DNA from: Cordylochernes scorpioides
Lineage: Eukaryota; Arthropoda; Arachnida; Pseudoscorpiones; Chernetidae
DNA: 64,000 nt
NCBI GenBank assembly: GCA_030710605.1
Contig: CP092874.1
Span: forward strand, 23,263,007-23,327,006
Reading direction: 5' to 3'
Position numbers and translations under genes: made by a program
Part shown: positions 1-9,879 of the stretch, piece by piece
Layout: each line of letters starts with the position of its first letter
How positions within the stretch are numbered: position 1 is the stretch's first letter
The notes under the pieces: model-generated
Told to the model about the DNA's origin: nothing
Database searches by the model: none
What the model saw: the letters and a program-made list of their open reading frames with translations, nothing else

Positions 1-169
1 TTCCACACCAGGACAGTTGTTGCATGCCCTATAGGTTCTTGTGCCATCTGGATGTATTGTCATTCCTTTATAGTGTTTTGTTCTAAGTCTTGTTATAGTT
101 TTTGTCATTTTCTCTCAGAGTTTATTTCACATTTTGATCTTTTCTTATTTTATGTTTAATTTTATCTTG

Positions 170-560
170 TATTTTGACAAAGCATCGGCGTCAAATAATG
201 ACATTTGTTCTTTCCTTTGGCTCAACTTTCTGGCTTCCTTTGCCAATTCAAATGCCATTTCATTACCCCCGATCCAAACAAGGGCAGGAGTCTATTGTAG
301 AATGCAGTTCTTCTCCAATGGTTCGAGTTGGGTAAGTAACGAGTGTATTTTCTGTGTGATTTTAGTATTGCCCTTCTGAATTGCTTCTAGAGCGGATATG
401 GAGTCGCTGTATATTAAAATTCCTTCTGCTTGATGCATGGATGGTTGGTTAAGGCATACATCAAGGGCTTTCCAGATAGCTGTCAGTTCACAAGTGAAGT
501 TTGACGAAATCTGTCCTGCTCCTTCTTTGATTTTGATGTGTGTTCCATGACTATGAGGAC
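170..560 (-). pseudogene. RNase H domain fragment of the Jockey-like element
   Basis: The minus strand reads CELTAIWKALDVCLN and then ILIYSDSISALEAI, which carry the catalytic glutamate and aspartate of a Jockey-type RNase H. After a stop near 297 it continues WIGGNEMAFELAKEARKL, a decayed form of the GNExADxLAKxA motif. RNase H removes RNA from the hybrid during reverse transcription. It is broken by the stop and sits directly beside the RT fingers because the palm has been deleted. Confidence 0.72.
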
Positions 561-606
561 ATAGCCGTTAATATTCCAAACACATCAGACCTCGAAGTCC
601 AAGTTA

Positions 607-1296
607 TCAAAGTCTACCAGTTTGCCATGAAATCTTCAGTATTCGTAGGAGTTGATTTTTAGCTTTGTCTCCAAAGTGTTTAATCATTTGACCAAAGATT
701 AGATTATCTCCTGGTGACCTCTTGGATTTTTCTATTGATGAGTTTAGCTCATTCAGTGTAAAGTCTCTTGAGAAAATATCTTGTTGATGGTAGTTTCTTG
801 CTTGTTTAATTAACCTGTTTATATTATTTTTTAGAGTCCTGTCTTCATTTGTATAGCTGAGTCTGGAAGTGCTTGAAAGATATTCAGCAATTATGTCAGC
901 CATCTGTTTGTATTCATTCTCGCCGTTCTATTCATATCAGTTAGAGTATAGGAGGATTGGTGTTGATTTTGATTGTTTTCTAACACTCTAATCATAATCT
1001 AGTGTTGGCTGTCCTTTCTTGGATCCATTTTTTCGCAGAATTCTGCCATTTTTCTCTTGTTTGCATATCCAAATTTCTTGTTCTATTTTGTGACTAATTT
1101 CAATGAGTTCCTTTCTGTTTTCTTCTGTTTTATTTGTTTTAAGAAGTTCATTGATATTGTCTCTCTCTCTGAAATCATTGCTTCTAGTTGTGGTCCTTCC
1201 AGTAAGGTATCCACAGGTCTTTACGTCTCCTTCTAGGTATCGATGATTTTGCAGCTTTGGATATGTTCGAAGAGAATTTTTCCAAGTTTTTGTCAA
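607..1296 (-). pseudogene. Linker and reverse-transcriptase fingers fragment
   Basis: Positions 1296-988 translate to a lysine- and glutamate-rich linker of the type found between endonuclease and RT. Positions 903-607 read FTLNELNSSIEKSKRSPGD then MIKHFGDKAKNQLLRILK and SWQTGRL, matching the finger motifs of non-LTR RTs (KKSPGPDGI, then LLxxFNxSWxTGxxP). The palm, with both catalytic aspartate boxes, does not follow. This is therefore a truncated, non-functional polymerase fragment with an internal deletion. Confidence 0.75.
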
Positions 1297-1399
1297 GCGT
1301 TCTGTAATTCAATTCTTCGTTGCACAGTTCTTCAAGCTTTTCTGCAAATTTTTTTCAAGTCAGCTTTCCTAAAGTTCCATGTTCTTTTATTCTGTTGGA

Positions 1400-1745
1400 C
1401 ATTCTCAATTTTGAAGTTTAGGGTTGTTAAAATTGGCCTGTGGTCACTGATTGCACCTCTCAGGATTTTCCATTGAGTTGTGGGTGCGATGTTGTAATTT
1501 ATCGCTGTGATGTCTATTGCGGATTCTGTGCCTGTGGACTTGGATAGATAGGTGTTCTATCCCTTATTTAACGGTGTAAGGTCGAGGTCGGTTAGCATGT
1601 CCTCAACCTGCTGACCTTTGTTATCCTGGACAGGTGACCCCCAAGTTGAACTTTTGACGTTAAAATTGCCGAGTATGATTGTGATATCCGAAGACGCTTC
1701 ATTTAATGTCTCTATTGTGTGTACCCATACAAAATTCAAAGATTT
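1400..1745 (-). pseudogene. Endonuclease (EEP) domain fragment of the Jockey-like element
   Basis: The first part reads ITIILGNFNVKSSTWGSP followed by VEDMLTDLDLTPLN, the usual 'GDFNAKSPLWGS' core of the apurinic-like endonuclease that nicks target DNA in non-LTR elements. A stop near 1557 and a frame change follow, then the second part reads TYLSKSTGTESAIDIT and GAISDHRPIL, the C-terminal SDHRP motif of the same domain. The N-terminal catalytic part is absent. Residues predicted upstream of about 1745 are antisense to a transposase and do not belong here. Confidence 0.78.
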
Positions 1746-1799
1746 CACGAGCTGAAAGTTGGCGATTTTTAGAGGCGTCAAGTATTCGCTGCATGGGTT

Positions 1800-2462
1800 T
1801 TCCGGCAAATTGATATTGATGAAAACTGGCTTTCGAATGTTCTGTGGACAGATGATGCTCACTTTTCTCTAAACGGAGAATTTAACATTCAAAACAGCCG
1901 CATTTGGGCAGCAGAAAATCTAGGATTTTTACAGAAATGCCACTTTATCAGCTTAGAGTTACAGTTTTGTGTGGGTTCACTTCTTTTATTATTGGGCCAA
2001 TTTTCTTTGAAAAATCAATGGAAGAACTTTTAAAACCGTTTTTGTAACTGGTGAACGTTATGTTCAACTTTTGAGAGAAAAAGGTATTCCCATATTGCAG
2101 GGCAGACAAGCACTAAGCGAAATAACATTCATGCAAGATGGAGGACCTCCTCATATCTCCCGCGGTGACAAACAATTGCTGAAGGATATGTCCGGTGAAA
2201 ATCGTGGGATAAGTCGCTACTTTATATACCAGTGGCCTCCAAGATCATCAGACTTGATGCCTTGCGATTTTTGGTTTGGGGGTACATTAAATCGTGTGTT
2301 TATCGATGCTGGCCTACCACATTGGCCATGTTGAAGGCTTCTATCAGATGGCACGTTTTATCAATTTCAACAGATATGTTATTTAATGTTGTCCAATCTG
2401 TCATCTATCGTCTGCAGGCGGTGTTTGAGAATGAAGGGCGCCACATTGAGCAAGGATTGTAA
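1800..2462 (+). pseudogene. IS630/mariner-superfamily DDE transposase fragment
   Basis: The plus strand reads ENWLSNVLWTDDAHFSLNG and NSRIWAAENL (first catalytic aspartate), then ITFMQDGGPPHIS (second aspartate) from about 2120, then WPPRSSDLMPCDFW (third acidic residue) and RVF or CVYRCWPTTLAML to about 2340. The C-terminal helices end at 2460. The frame changes at least twice (a stop before 2071, a shift near 2280), so it is a pseudogene. The family is common in arthropod genomes, where it cuts and pastes DNA. Terminal inverted repeats were not identified. Confidence 0.78.
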
Positions 2463-4233
2463 CCTAATACAAGAGAGAAGGCAAGTTACCTCATGTGTTA
2501 TATAAGCTGCCATGTATTATATTATCTACCAATATTTTGCAGCTCTTTGTGTTGGGTTATGGGGATAATAAATGTTGTCCTCACATCTTAACTATTTTCT
2601 TTTGTGAACTAATTTTTTATTTGTCATTTGCTCACATATTATGTTGTACAAACCAAAGGGTTATAACTTCTCGAATAACACTGGTACACACAATTTTACC
2701 CCTTATGCTTAGTTTTTCGCTTTTCGCTCATTAGAAGAAATAGCATTAGGAATATTTTCTGTACACCAATAACTTTAGAAATTTTGTGCAAAAAATAAAA
2801 AATGATTTTACTACCACTTTTTGAACGCAAAAGGTCGATCTAAAAATGATTTTTATTTGAGGGGAAACATTTTTAAAATTGTGTACAGTATAATAAGCAA
2901 TGATAGCATTTGACAAGCCCATAGGATATTTGGAATAAAGTACGACAAATATATTTTGCCACTCCTTGATCCAGTTAAATAGCCAAGTGTCGCCAATCCG
3001 TCAAGAAACTAAACATTCCTTATAGCAAGAAATCCTATTAATAGTGCCATCATAATTTTTGGTACTATATTAACATTTCAAAAAATCGTGTATTGATATC
3101 AGCAGTGTTTTTCAAACATTCAATTTATTTCACAAAACTCCATCTAAAATATAAATATTTTTGCTACATGTTTCAATTTGCATTTACCTATTTTACATAT
3201 CTCAGATTGCATTTAAAAATTGTCATACAATTATTATACTTTTGGTGAAATGGTGTTCTATTAATTTATCATTTGATATTATTAGGGTCCTTTCCTGGTA
3301 TTAAAAAAAGAAAAATACGTGTCGACCATTTATATTTTTCAATTTATGAAACAATTTGGCCGCTTAATCTCTGATTCTGCTAGAGCGCCATCTAGCGAAT
3401 AAAATTGTAACTAAAATCAATTTCGAATTTTTCATTATTTGCCATAAAAAAATCCCATTGCATCCTGAACACAATGGTGTTTACCGCATTGCTCTAGCGC
3501 AAATATTCGCGGAGTTATTTATTTTTAAAATAGTGCGGGACTTTTGGACCACCCAAGTAGTAAAATAGGCATTTTTTATACTCACTGGTTTATGTTATCA
3601 AAATTCTCGAAAATATCTAGAAAAATAATTTTCATTTGAAAAAAGGGCTAATATTAATAAATGTATTATACTAAAAATAATATTAACCCAGAGTTTTTTA
3701 AAACTATAAATAAATAAACAATTTGGTTTCTTATTAACCCTAGAAATTTTTCTAAATAAACATCAATGTTGGGGGGGTGGTGCCAAACATACTTTTAAAA
3801 TATATAATATTCATAGAAAGAAAAATAATATTGATTAAAATTTTTTAAAACTAATCTATGAATAGATTATTAGAATTGTATACTTTTTTAATACTAATTT
3901 AATATTTTATAATATTATTTTACCATTAAATATTCGATATTTTGAAGAGTCTAAAAATATCATATTTGAATTTATTAAGATTATTTTTGGCTCTGCTTAT
4001 ATAAAACGCATACATGACTACACAAATACTACTTTCAATAATGATATTTTATCAATATTTCAAAATTTCAAAGAAAATTTACGATAAATAACAAAATTAT
4101 AACAAAACTATATCGTTCAAATACCAATGTTTAAATCACATTTGATAAGTAAATGTGTAGGGTTCTGATTTCTGGCCCGACATATATTCTACTTTACTTG
4201 TGGCTTCTAACGATGGTGTATCTGATTCTGATG
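2463..4233. other. AT-rich region without recognised genes
   Basis: No supported coding region. The segment just after the transposase is probably its 3' non-coding tail. A G-run at 3770-3779, several poly-A/T runs and a GCGCCATCTAGCG-like stretch near 3387 were seen, but no TIR pair could be assigned. It ends at the TSD of Copia A. Confidence 0.5.
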
Positions 4234-4238
4234 CACTT

Positions 4239-4501
4239 TGATATAGGCTTAGCAAAATACGATGTTTATTCTTAAGGATTTCTAGTTGTTTTTGTACTCA
4301 CTTATGTTGTAGTTACGAGGACATTCCTTTAGATATAAACAAATATATATTTATTTAAGGAACGACTTGTGTTATTACATATATTGTTAAGACAAGTTAG
4401 CGGTAAACAATAACAGCAAGTTTGAAGGTAGAAGTTGGAAGTAGTGACGTCATAGTAATGACGTAGCATCGATGATGATTAAAGTCAAAGAATACGTAAC
4501 A
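4239..4501 (-). repeat. LTR (3', downstream) of Copia A
   Basis: 263 bp, TG...CA, matching the LTR at 29423-29685 with a few substitutions. The CACTT duplication abuts its left edge. On the minus strand a purine-rich tract (AAAGTAAGGAGGGAAT, 4502-4517) lies just upstream of it and would prime plus-strand synthesis. Confidence 0.95.
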
Positions 4502-4510
4502 ATTCCCTCC

Positions 4511-5127
4511 TTACTTTGGCTTTATTCCCACGATGCTGAGGCTCTCCAGGTGTTTCTTCATCTGGTCTCGGGATAGGTCCTTTGTGAAGATATCCGCCTC
4601 CAGGTCCTGGGATGGCTTGTACAGAAGGCAGATGTCTCTGGATTCATAACAGTCTCTCAAGAAGTGGTACTTTCTGTTGATATGTCTACAGCGACTGCTT
4701 TGTTTTGGGCTGGAGATCCAGTTGATCAATGACTGACTGTCTGTATAGATCGCAGTTGGTTTTTCCATGAAATTCCATTCTTCCAGCTCTCGTAACAGGT
4801 TTATTATCCACTTGATTTGACAGCAGCTTTCACAAGCAGCTATCATTTCCGCTTCCATTGTAGAGAGGGCGACGAGTGGTTGTTTACTACTTTTCCAGTC
4901 TATAGTTGCTTCGCCGAGCTTCAATACATATCCGCTTTAGGATTTTCCATCATGAGTGGTCGACCAGCTGGCATCGGTGTAAGACTTCAGGATTCCAGTC
5001 TTCCCTCTTTCAAATTTCACTCCTAGGTCAATTGTTCCTCTTAGGTATCTCATCATTCTTTTGATTGCTGTCCAGTGCATCTGTTTTGGTTGTCTGGAAT
5101 ACTGTGAAAGTTTGCTAGTGATGTAAG
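4511..5127 (-). pseudogene. Copia A Pol C-terminus: end of RT and RNase H
   Basis: Reading leftward from 5123 the frame gives ITSKLSQYSRQPKQMHW, TAIKRMMRYLRGT, then SYTDASWSTTHDGKS, a stop near 4938, and KLGEATIDWKSSKQPLVALST with EAEMIAACESC. These are the canonical RT-tail and RNase H motifs of Copia, with catalytic residues D (YTDASW), E (EAEM) and D (IYTDSQSL). The tail keeps the usual ADIFTKDL motif. The single in-frame stop kills it. The other part of the gene lies beyond 25967. Confidence 0.9.
5124..5127. repeat. TSD of giant element G1 (left copy)
   Basis: TAAG here and at 25968-25971 flank G1. Collapsing the pair rejoins the Copia A frame exactly. Confidence 0.93.
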
Positions 5128-5935
5128 TGTTGGGTCAGATTTTCCACCAAACAAGACCCAACAAAGATGTAAACATTTACATCATATAAATATATACGCA
5201 GTGTCTCGCCGAAGTGTTTGTTACCTAGGTGGAGAACTCCCAGCGATGGCCGACGATGCTCTAACGGCCCCCCCCCCTTCCCTGACGCAAGGCCTCTCTT
5301 GGAAGGATGTACAAAGAGCACATGTAAAAATAAAACTGGACAATTGAGGACACCAGACTTCCATGCCGAAAGCTGGTGCTTGATGGGGAGGAAGACATGG
5401 GCGACATCCAGAGGCATCCGTGCTGGGAGCTACTGTACCATATGTACATATATTCCCCTCATTTTAGTAGTAGTAGGTGACCTAAGGAAAACAATTTGTC
5501 ATTTAAACATGTAAATCAATAGTTTTTATATACTCGGGATATATATATAAATTAATTAATTTCCTAAAGGAATTAATTTTTAGGGATTAATTTGTTTTAT
5601 CCAATATACAATTTATTTTCTCGCGCGGTAACACAAACAATTCGTCATATAAACATGTAAATCAATAACTTTTATATACTCGGGATATATATATATATAT
5701 TAATTAATTTCCTAAAGGAATTAATTTTTAGCGATTAATTTGTTTTATCCAATATACAATTTTTTTTTCTCGCGCGGTAACACGGTAAATTGGGGGCGTG
5801 GTCATGATGACGTGCGTGTTTTTCTTCCAACGAATAAAAATGCCCATGATCACGTGGGTGTTTGCTTTCGGCGAATGAAAATGCCAGCCAATAAAAACTT
5901 TGACATGGTCAACGAATGAAAATGAAGAGAGCCTA

Positions 5936-5991
5936 GGATAAAAAGGGCCTTTTCTTGGCTAAAAGTTAGTTAGAGAGAGAGCCGCTCAGTG
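5936..5991 (+). promoter_or_regulatory. Putative core promoter in G1 LTR
   Basis: A TATA-like GGATAAAAAGGG (5936-5947) lies about 30 bp upstream of a TTAGTT initiator-like site near 5965-5970, and a second candidate TCAGTG lies at 5986-5991. A start here would make U3 about 0.84 kb and R-U5 about 2.5 kb. No transcript data are available to fix the start. Confidence 0.45.
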
Positions 5992-6058
5992 ACAGTAGAG
6001 ATTTATCCAGATGAACCTGGGACGTAGAGGAGACCAGACCTGTCCGCCCTTTCCGAGA

Positions 6059-6068
6059 GAAGGTAAGC
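6059..6068 (+). promoter_or_regulatory. Splice-donor consensus in G1 leader
   Basis: GAAG|GTAAGC, with the predicted intron starting at 6063, lies about 95 bases after the putative transcription start. The copy in the right LTR is at 23588. G2 has a comparable donor, TTTAG|GTAAGT at 46929. An ATG at 6011-6013 opens a frame that reaches this donor. The right LTR has ACG at that place (23536-23538). Confidence 0.5.
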
Positions 6069-7439
6069 CCCGCCATCATGGCCCAGCTCCCCCTTTTAAT
6101 TTTCAAGTAGAACTAATCCATTTAGATTTTGGATGGGCCCTAAAGGGCTTTAGATACAAGATGGAATGTTAGTATTTTTCGTGTCTTGTCCCGTTAGGAT
6201 AGATGGAGATCCATATTTTCCCTCATACAACGAAGAATTTGAAACCTTATGTCACCTCTAACCTAGATCATTATGTAAATAGCATGTCTCGCTAGTATAA
6301 AATGTCCCCAAAATTTTGCCTAATAAATATCTATATATATATAACTTATACATAGAGTTTTGTTTCCCTTCATACATTTTCATTCTCTAGTTTTATGGTA
6401 ATACCCCCCACCTAGCACAAATTGTACTGAATATGGACTACCGACTCTGATGGAATAGAGTTGTGTACTGTGTATTTGCTGTGATATGTTGACACAGCAA
6501 CAGTTGCAAAAATACGACTTTATTAGGGCTGCCTTGAGGGTATCTATCTGTTAGGTTCTAATAATATTTGTATCCTCATGTGAAGAATCTGTCTTTCCCT
6601 CACTGTTTGAACAAGATATAGTATGGTTCTTATACTTTTTTGAAGGGAATGTTACTAATAATCAAGTCTCCCATAAATTGCCGGCCACATGCATTGTCGC
6701 GAGTGTCAGTGTTTCAGTGTGTTCCATCATGTCAAACAATATACTATTCATTGATTTAAAATCAATAAGGCCCATGTTGCCTTAAACTCATTAGGTTGTT
6801 CTCTTACGATTTTATTGAAGACCTTTGTTTTAGATACATTACGATTATTAATGTCAATAGTATAAGTCTATAGTTTGCTTGTTTTTTATTTGTTAGATTC
6901 TGGTATAATCTTTATAAATAGGGTCCCTTCCTTATATGTCCAGGTAGTAATCTAATTGAATGTTTTGTTGAATCTTTATTATAAAATTAGGGATTAAAGG
7001 ATATCCGCATGATTAATCAGATCTTTCTACCAATGAAATCTGAACTTGGTACCTCATAATATCTATTTTGGAATATTGATTCCAACTTACTATACTTCAA
7101 TAGAAATATTAAATTGGTCTTCTATATTCAGGATTTTAGTTTCTAATAATAACATGTTCATCTTTATCTGAGATCCCCCAAAGTCGTTGGATGATCTCAA
7201 AGAACGTGACACAAAGAGATGGGCGCGTCACGGACCCCGTTGGACTGTAGAGGCGGCAAAATGGATGGCGATTCCATTCCAGCGTCTATCTTTTTGATGG
7301 GAGAGCCGTCCACTATTAAGTGTATAGTTTGCTTGTCTTTATATCTTATTTGTTAGACTTCAGGTATAATCTTTACAAGTAGGGTCCCTTCTACATATAT
7401 CCAGGTAGCAAACTAATTCCAATATCTTAACCTCTGCGA

Positions 7440-7560
7440 AATCTCTATGACCAATAATAAAACTCCGAGGTCGTGTATATATTTTTTTTTAATAAGGCCC
7501 TAGCTTTCGGATATGGTAATCCTTCTACAGGAGAGACGCGATGGTGGTGAATCGTTAGAG
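7440..7560 (-). repeat. Penelope-type 3' tail with hammerhead-like hairpin in G1 LTR
   Basis: On the minus strand, CTGTAGAAGGAT...ATCCGAAAGC (7530-7503) has the arrangement CUGNNGA, stem, GAAA that is typical of tails of Penelope-like elements. It is followed by an A-rich stretch and by TCGGAGTTTTATTATTGG, resembling the end of those elements. A second such tail lies at 8932-8958 with a different stem, and the right LTR repeats this one near 25028-25053. It differs from the active hammerhead core at one key base. Confidence 0.5.
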
Positions 7561-8446
7561 GCTATATATATATATATTTACCTAAAATATTTACATCTTA
7601 CAAATTTTACCAGGAACTATTAACTTCCTGATGTATACGCTAAGTATCCAGACTATCTATATATCTCTAAACTAAGGTAAAACTATTATATAATAATTTA
7701 ACTTATGAAATTTGAACTGGCCATGGAGCAGAGCTATGAAACAAGAGTTACTGTATTAAATATGGGATTTCTGAATGCTTGACTATTGTTTGTGTTATTT
7801 GGGTTATAAATGCCTTAATATGAATCTATCTGCAGTTGATCTGTAGAAATTGTAGAGATCCGTTGCTATAAATTTCCGCCATGAAATAGCTCCCAGCGTC
7901 TTCAGTGGGTTGCTGAACCACCAGAAGGTGAATCTCTTAAAAGGATAAGTTGAGACAACGAGGAAGGGTCCGCCATTTTGTTTCTTTCATAGAAGAAGAA
8001 AGGGGGGGGGGGGGGGGGTGGACGTTGGGACCCCACATTCCAAGAAGGATCTGTCAATGGGACTCCCTGACGCTGGGCCCCCTTTGGGGAATTCCACCCA
8101 CGCCTGGCATGGTTGAAAGTCTTACTTGGAGCTGCAACTCTAAAATCCTTCTGTACCTTGTATATTATCTGATATTCCATTCTTCCAATTATAGTTTTAT
8201 ATGCTCAAGCTCTACATTGTTTATCTCTATATCAAACGCTTTGCCTATTGTGGTAGAGACCCTGTTGTCAAAATGTTACACTTACAGATTTTAATAAGAA
8301 ACTTTTACTAAGCCACAACATACATTCCGAGGATGGTAGCGCCGTTGTTGTAAAAATGTTACACTTGCAGATTTAAATGAGGAAATTTTACTAGGTCACT
8401 TCATACATGCTCCGTTCCCATTGGTCTAAAGTCGGGAACGCGACAG

Positions 8447-8469
8447 TGGCGCCCGCCGCGGGGCACGAA
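8447..8469 (+). other. Primer-binding site of G1
   Basis: TGGCGCCCGCCGCGGGG follows the left LTR after one base. It matches the complement of the tRNA-Lys(CUU) 3' end (TGGCGCCCAACGTGGGG) except at three of 17 positions. The tRNA identity is from general knowledge of tRNA ends and is inferred. Confidence 0.75.
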
Positions 8470-8879
8470 TTTAGTATATATTTCATCTTAAATACTGTAG
8501 AAATATATACCTAATGAAAAGCCATAATATTTAATTATTTAATTAATCAAATTGGTGAAGTAATTCACACCCTGAGTTAAGAGCCTATATCTAGAGTGAC
8601 TTACAAAATTTCCAGCGGTCTTACTTAAGGAATGTCATGTTGTTGCCTTGTGATTTCCGTTAAGTTTAAGAGCTATTCATGGCGCCCTTTCAGTTTTTCT
8701 AACCACACCTACTGTTATGATTTCAAATCGCGAGTTTTAACTTATGCTTTCCGTTTCACTGGTATTTTATCGGGCAATAAAAGTTAAGTTGAGGCGATGT
8801 CTACCACAACACTCGCCGCTGTCATTTACGATTCACATTGTTTGTGACAAAGCCTTAATAATATCACTGATTTCTGATA

Positions 8880-9879
8880 TCAAAGTAAAACGTTTATGGG
8901 GATGAGTATCTTTTATTCAGGTCTTCTCAAGCTTTCGGGCTTGTCAGCCCTTCTACAGGAGAAACATATACAATATATCAAGAAAATATAACGCCGCCTG
9001 ATGCTAAAACTATTATGATTCTATTTACATATATGTATATATATATATATATATATTAGGATGTTTTTTGCATATTATTTGTTTACTTAAGATACATTTT
9101 TTAATTGGTTAAGGTATTTACATATTCTACTATTGTTTGCTATATTCTATGAATTATCTTATAAGTTAGGAATTCTATTATTTAAGTTAGTTTTATAACG
9201 GTTATTGGCTATTACATACAAGTTCCTTATATTATTATTGATATTGCTAGCTGGTACTAGGATATATTGTGTTATATGCTTCGGGCAAATCTATTTTCTA
9301 TTAACGTTATTGTGTTTTCTGAATAACTGAAGGATCAATTATAAGTCTTTGATATTTACTGTTTATATTATTGTAATGTATTCTATGCTTCTCCTAAAGC
9401 GAAAGTGTGGCCTGTTTCTTTGCAGTGTTGGAAAATTAGAGATCTATTTTCTTGATTTATAATGTTCATATATTCTACTGCTGACTCTCCTCCCTGTCTT
9501 CCCCGCGTATATTGGCCTGGCGGTTGTTGCATTCTATGGAATATATTGCCTTTTATTTTTCTGTTTTGGTTAGTGGGTTTTATGATATTAGGATTATTTT
9601 AGATAGTGGATTTTTAATGGTGGAGACTATGTTAGGGGAATTACAGTAATATGTTTGGATGCCGAAGTTTCTTAAGTAGTTGACTACTGTTATAGATGTT
9701 TGAGAGTATGTAGTGTAACATATCGCCCTATAGATATTTGTGGTTTTGCTTATTGGGTTATTGATTGTTATACTTTTGGGGAAATGTTGTAATATAAAGG
9801 AGGTGTGGTGTCCTGCTTGCTGGACATTATTTATAATAATCTGTGTCTCAATCATTTTGAATTCTGTTGCGAGCACCAT
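8880..9879 (-). pseudogene. Penelope-like element remnant (GIY-YIG end)
   Basis: From 9879 leftward one open frame of 99 codons reads TSITVVNYLRNFGIQTYYC and IVSTIKNPLSK, the segment that precedes the nuclease in Penelope-like elements. Further left, in three interleaved frames, come IYSIECNN, PIYAGKTGRRVSSRIYEHYKS and NRSLIFQHCKETGHTFALGEA, the GIY-YIG endonuclease with its conserved arginine and glutamate-histidine. Its 3' tail, with a CTGTAGA-stem-GAAA hairpin (8958-8933), ends near 8880. It is shattered by frameshifts and is passenger DNA inside G1. Confidence 0.75.

Larger units (their letters stand above)
1..1745 (-). mobile_element. Jockey-like non-LTR retrotransposon remnant, runs off left edge
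   Basis: Minus-strand pieces of one non-LTR element lie in the expected order: an endonuclease (about 1745-1400), a linker and reverse-transcriptase fingers (about 1296-607), RNase H (about 560-170), and a C-terminal cysteine segment reading HPDGTRTYRACNNC near 1-65. Frames change several times and stops interrupt it, so it is dead. The RT palm with its YADD box is missing: the fingers pass into RNase H within about 50 bases. The 5' end is lost near 1745, where DNA-transposon sequence of the opposite orientation begins. Clade (Jockey or relative) is inferred from domain order and motif style. Confidence 0.8.
5128..8445 (+). repeat. 5' LTR of G1 (3.3 kb)
   Basis: Starts TGTTGGGTC and ends GGGAACGCGACA, followed by a primer-binding site. 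The first 9 bases pair with GACCCAACA at 5155-5163, and the 3' end forms a GTTCCC/GGGAAC hairpin. Inside are a TATA-like promoter, a splice-donor consensus, a duplicated segment of about 90 bp (around 6858-6950 and 7318-7410), a Penelope-type tail near 7440-7560, and two related blocks ending in AAAATGTTACACTT near 8270 and 8350. Short ORFs such as 5218-5514 and 7950-8294 look like chance frames crossing G-runs. Confidence 0.93.

Noticed and set aside
1745..1862. N-terminal part of the endonuclease ORF (1557-1862)
   Set aside because: The plus strand here reads ENWLSNVLWTDDAHFSL of the transposase, so the antisense frame is accidental.
5115..5514. ORFs at the start of the G1 LTR, also at 22620-23046
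   Set aside because: Present on both strands over a C-run and conserved only because the LTR is duplicated; no domain, and the G2 LTR does not keep the frame.
7902..8294. ORFs across the G-run in the G1 LTR and their copies near 25427-25816
   Set aside because: They exist on both strands through a homopolymer whose length differs between LTR copies.
9580..9879. Unknown gene on the minus strand
   Set aside because: Its sequence and neighbours fit a decayed Penelope-like element.
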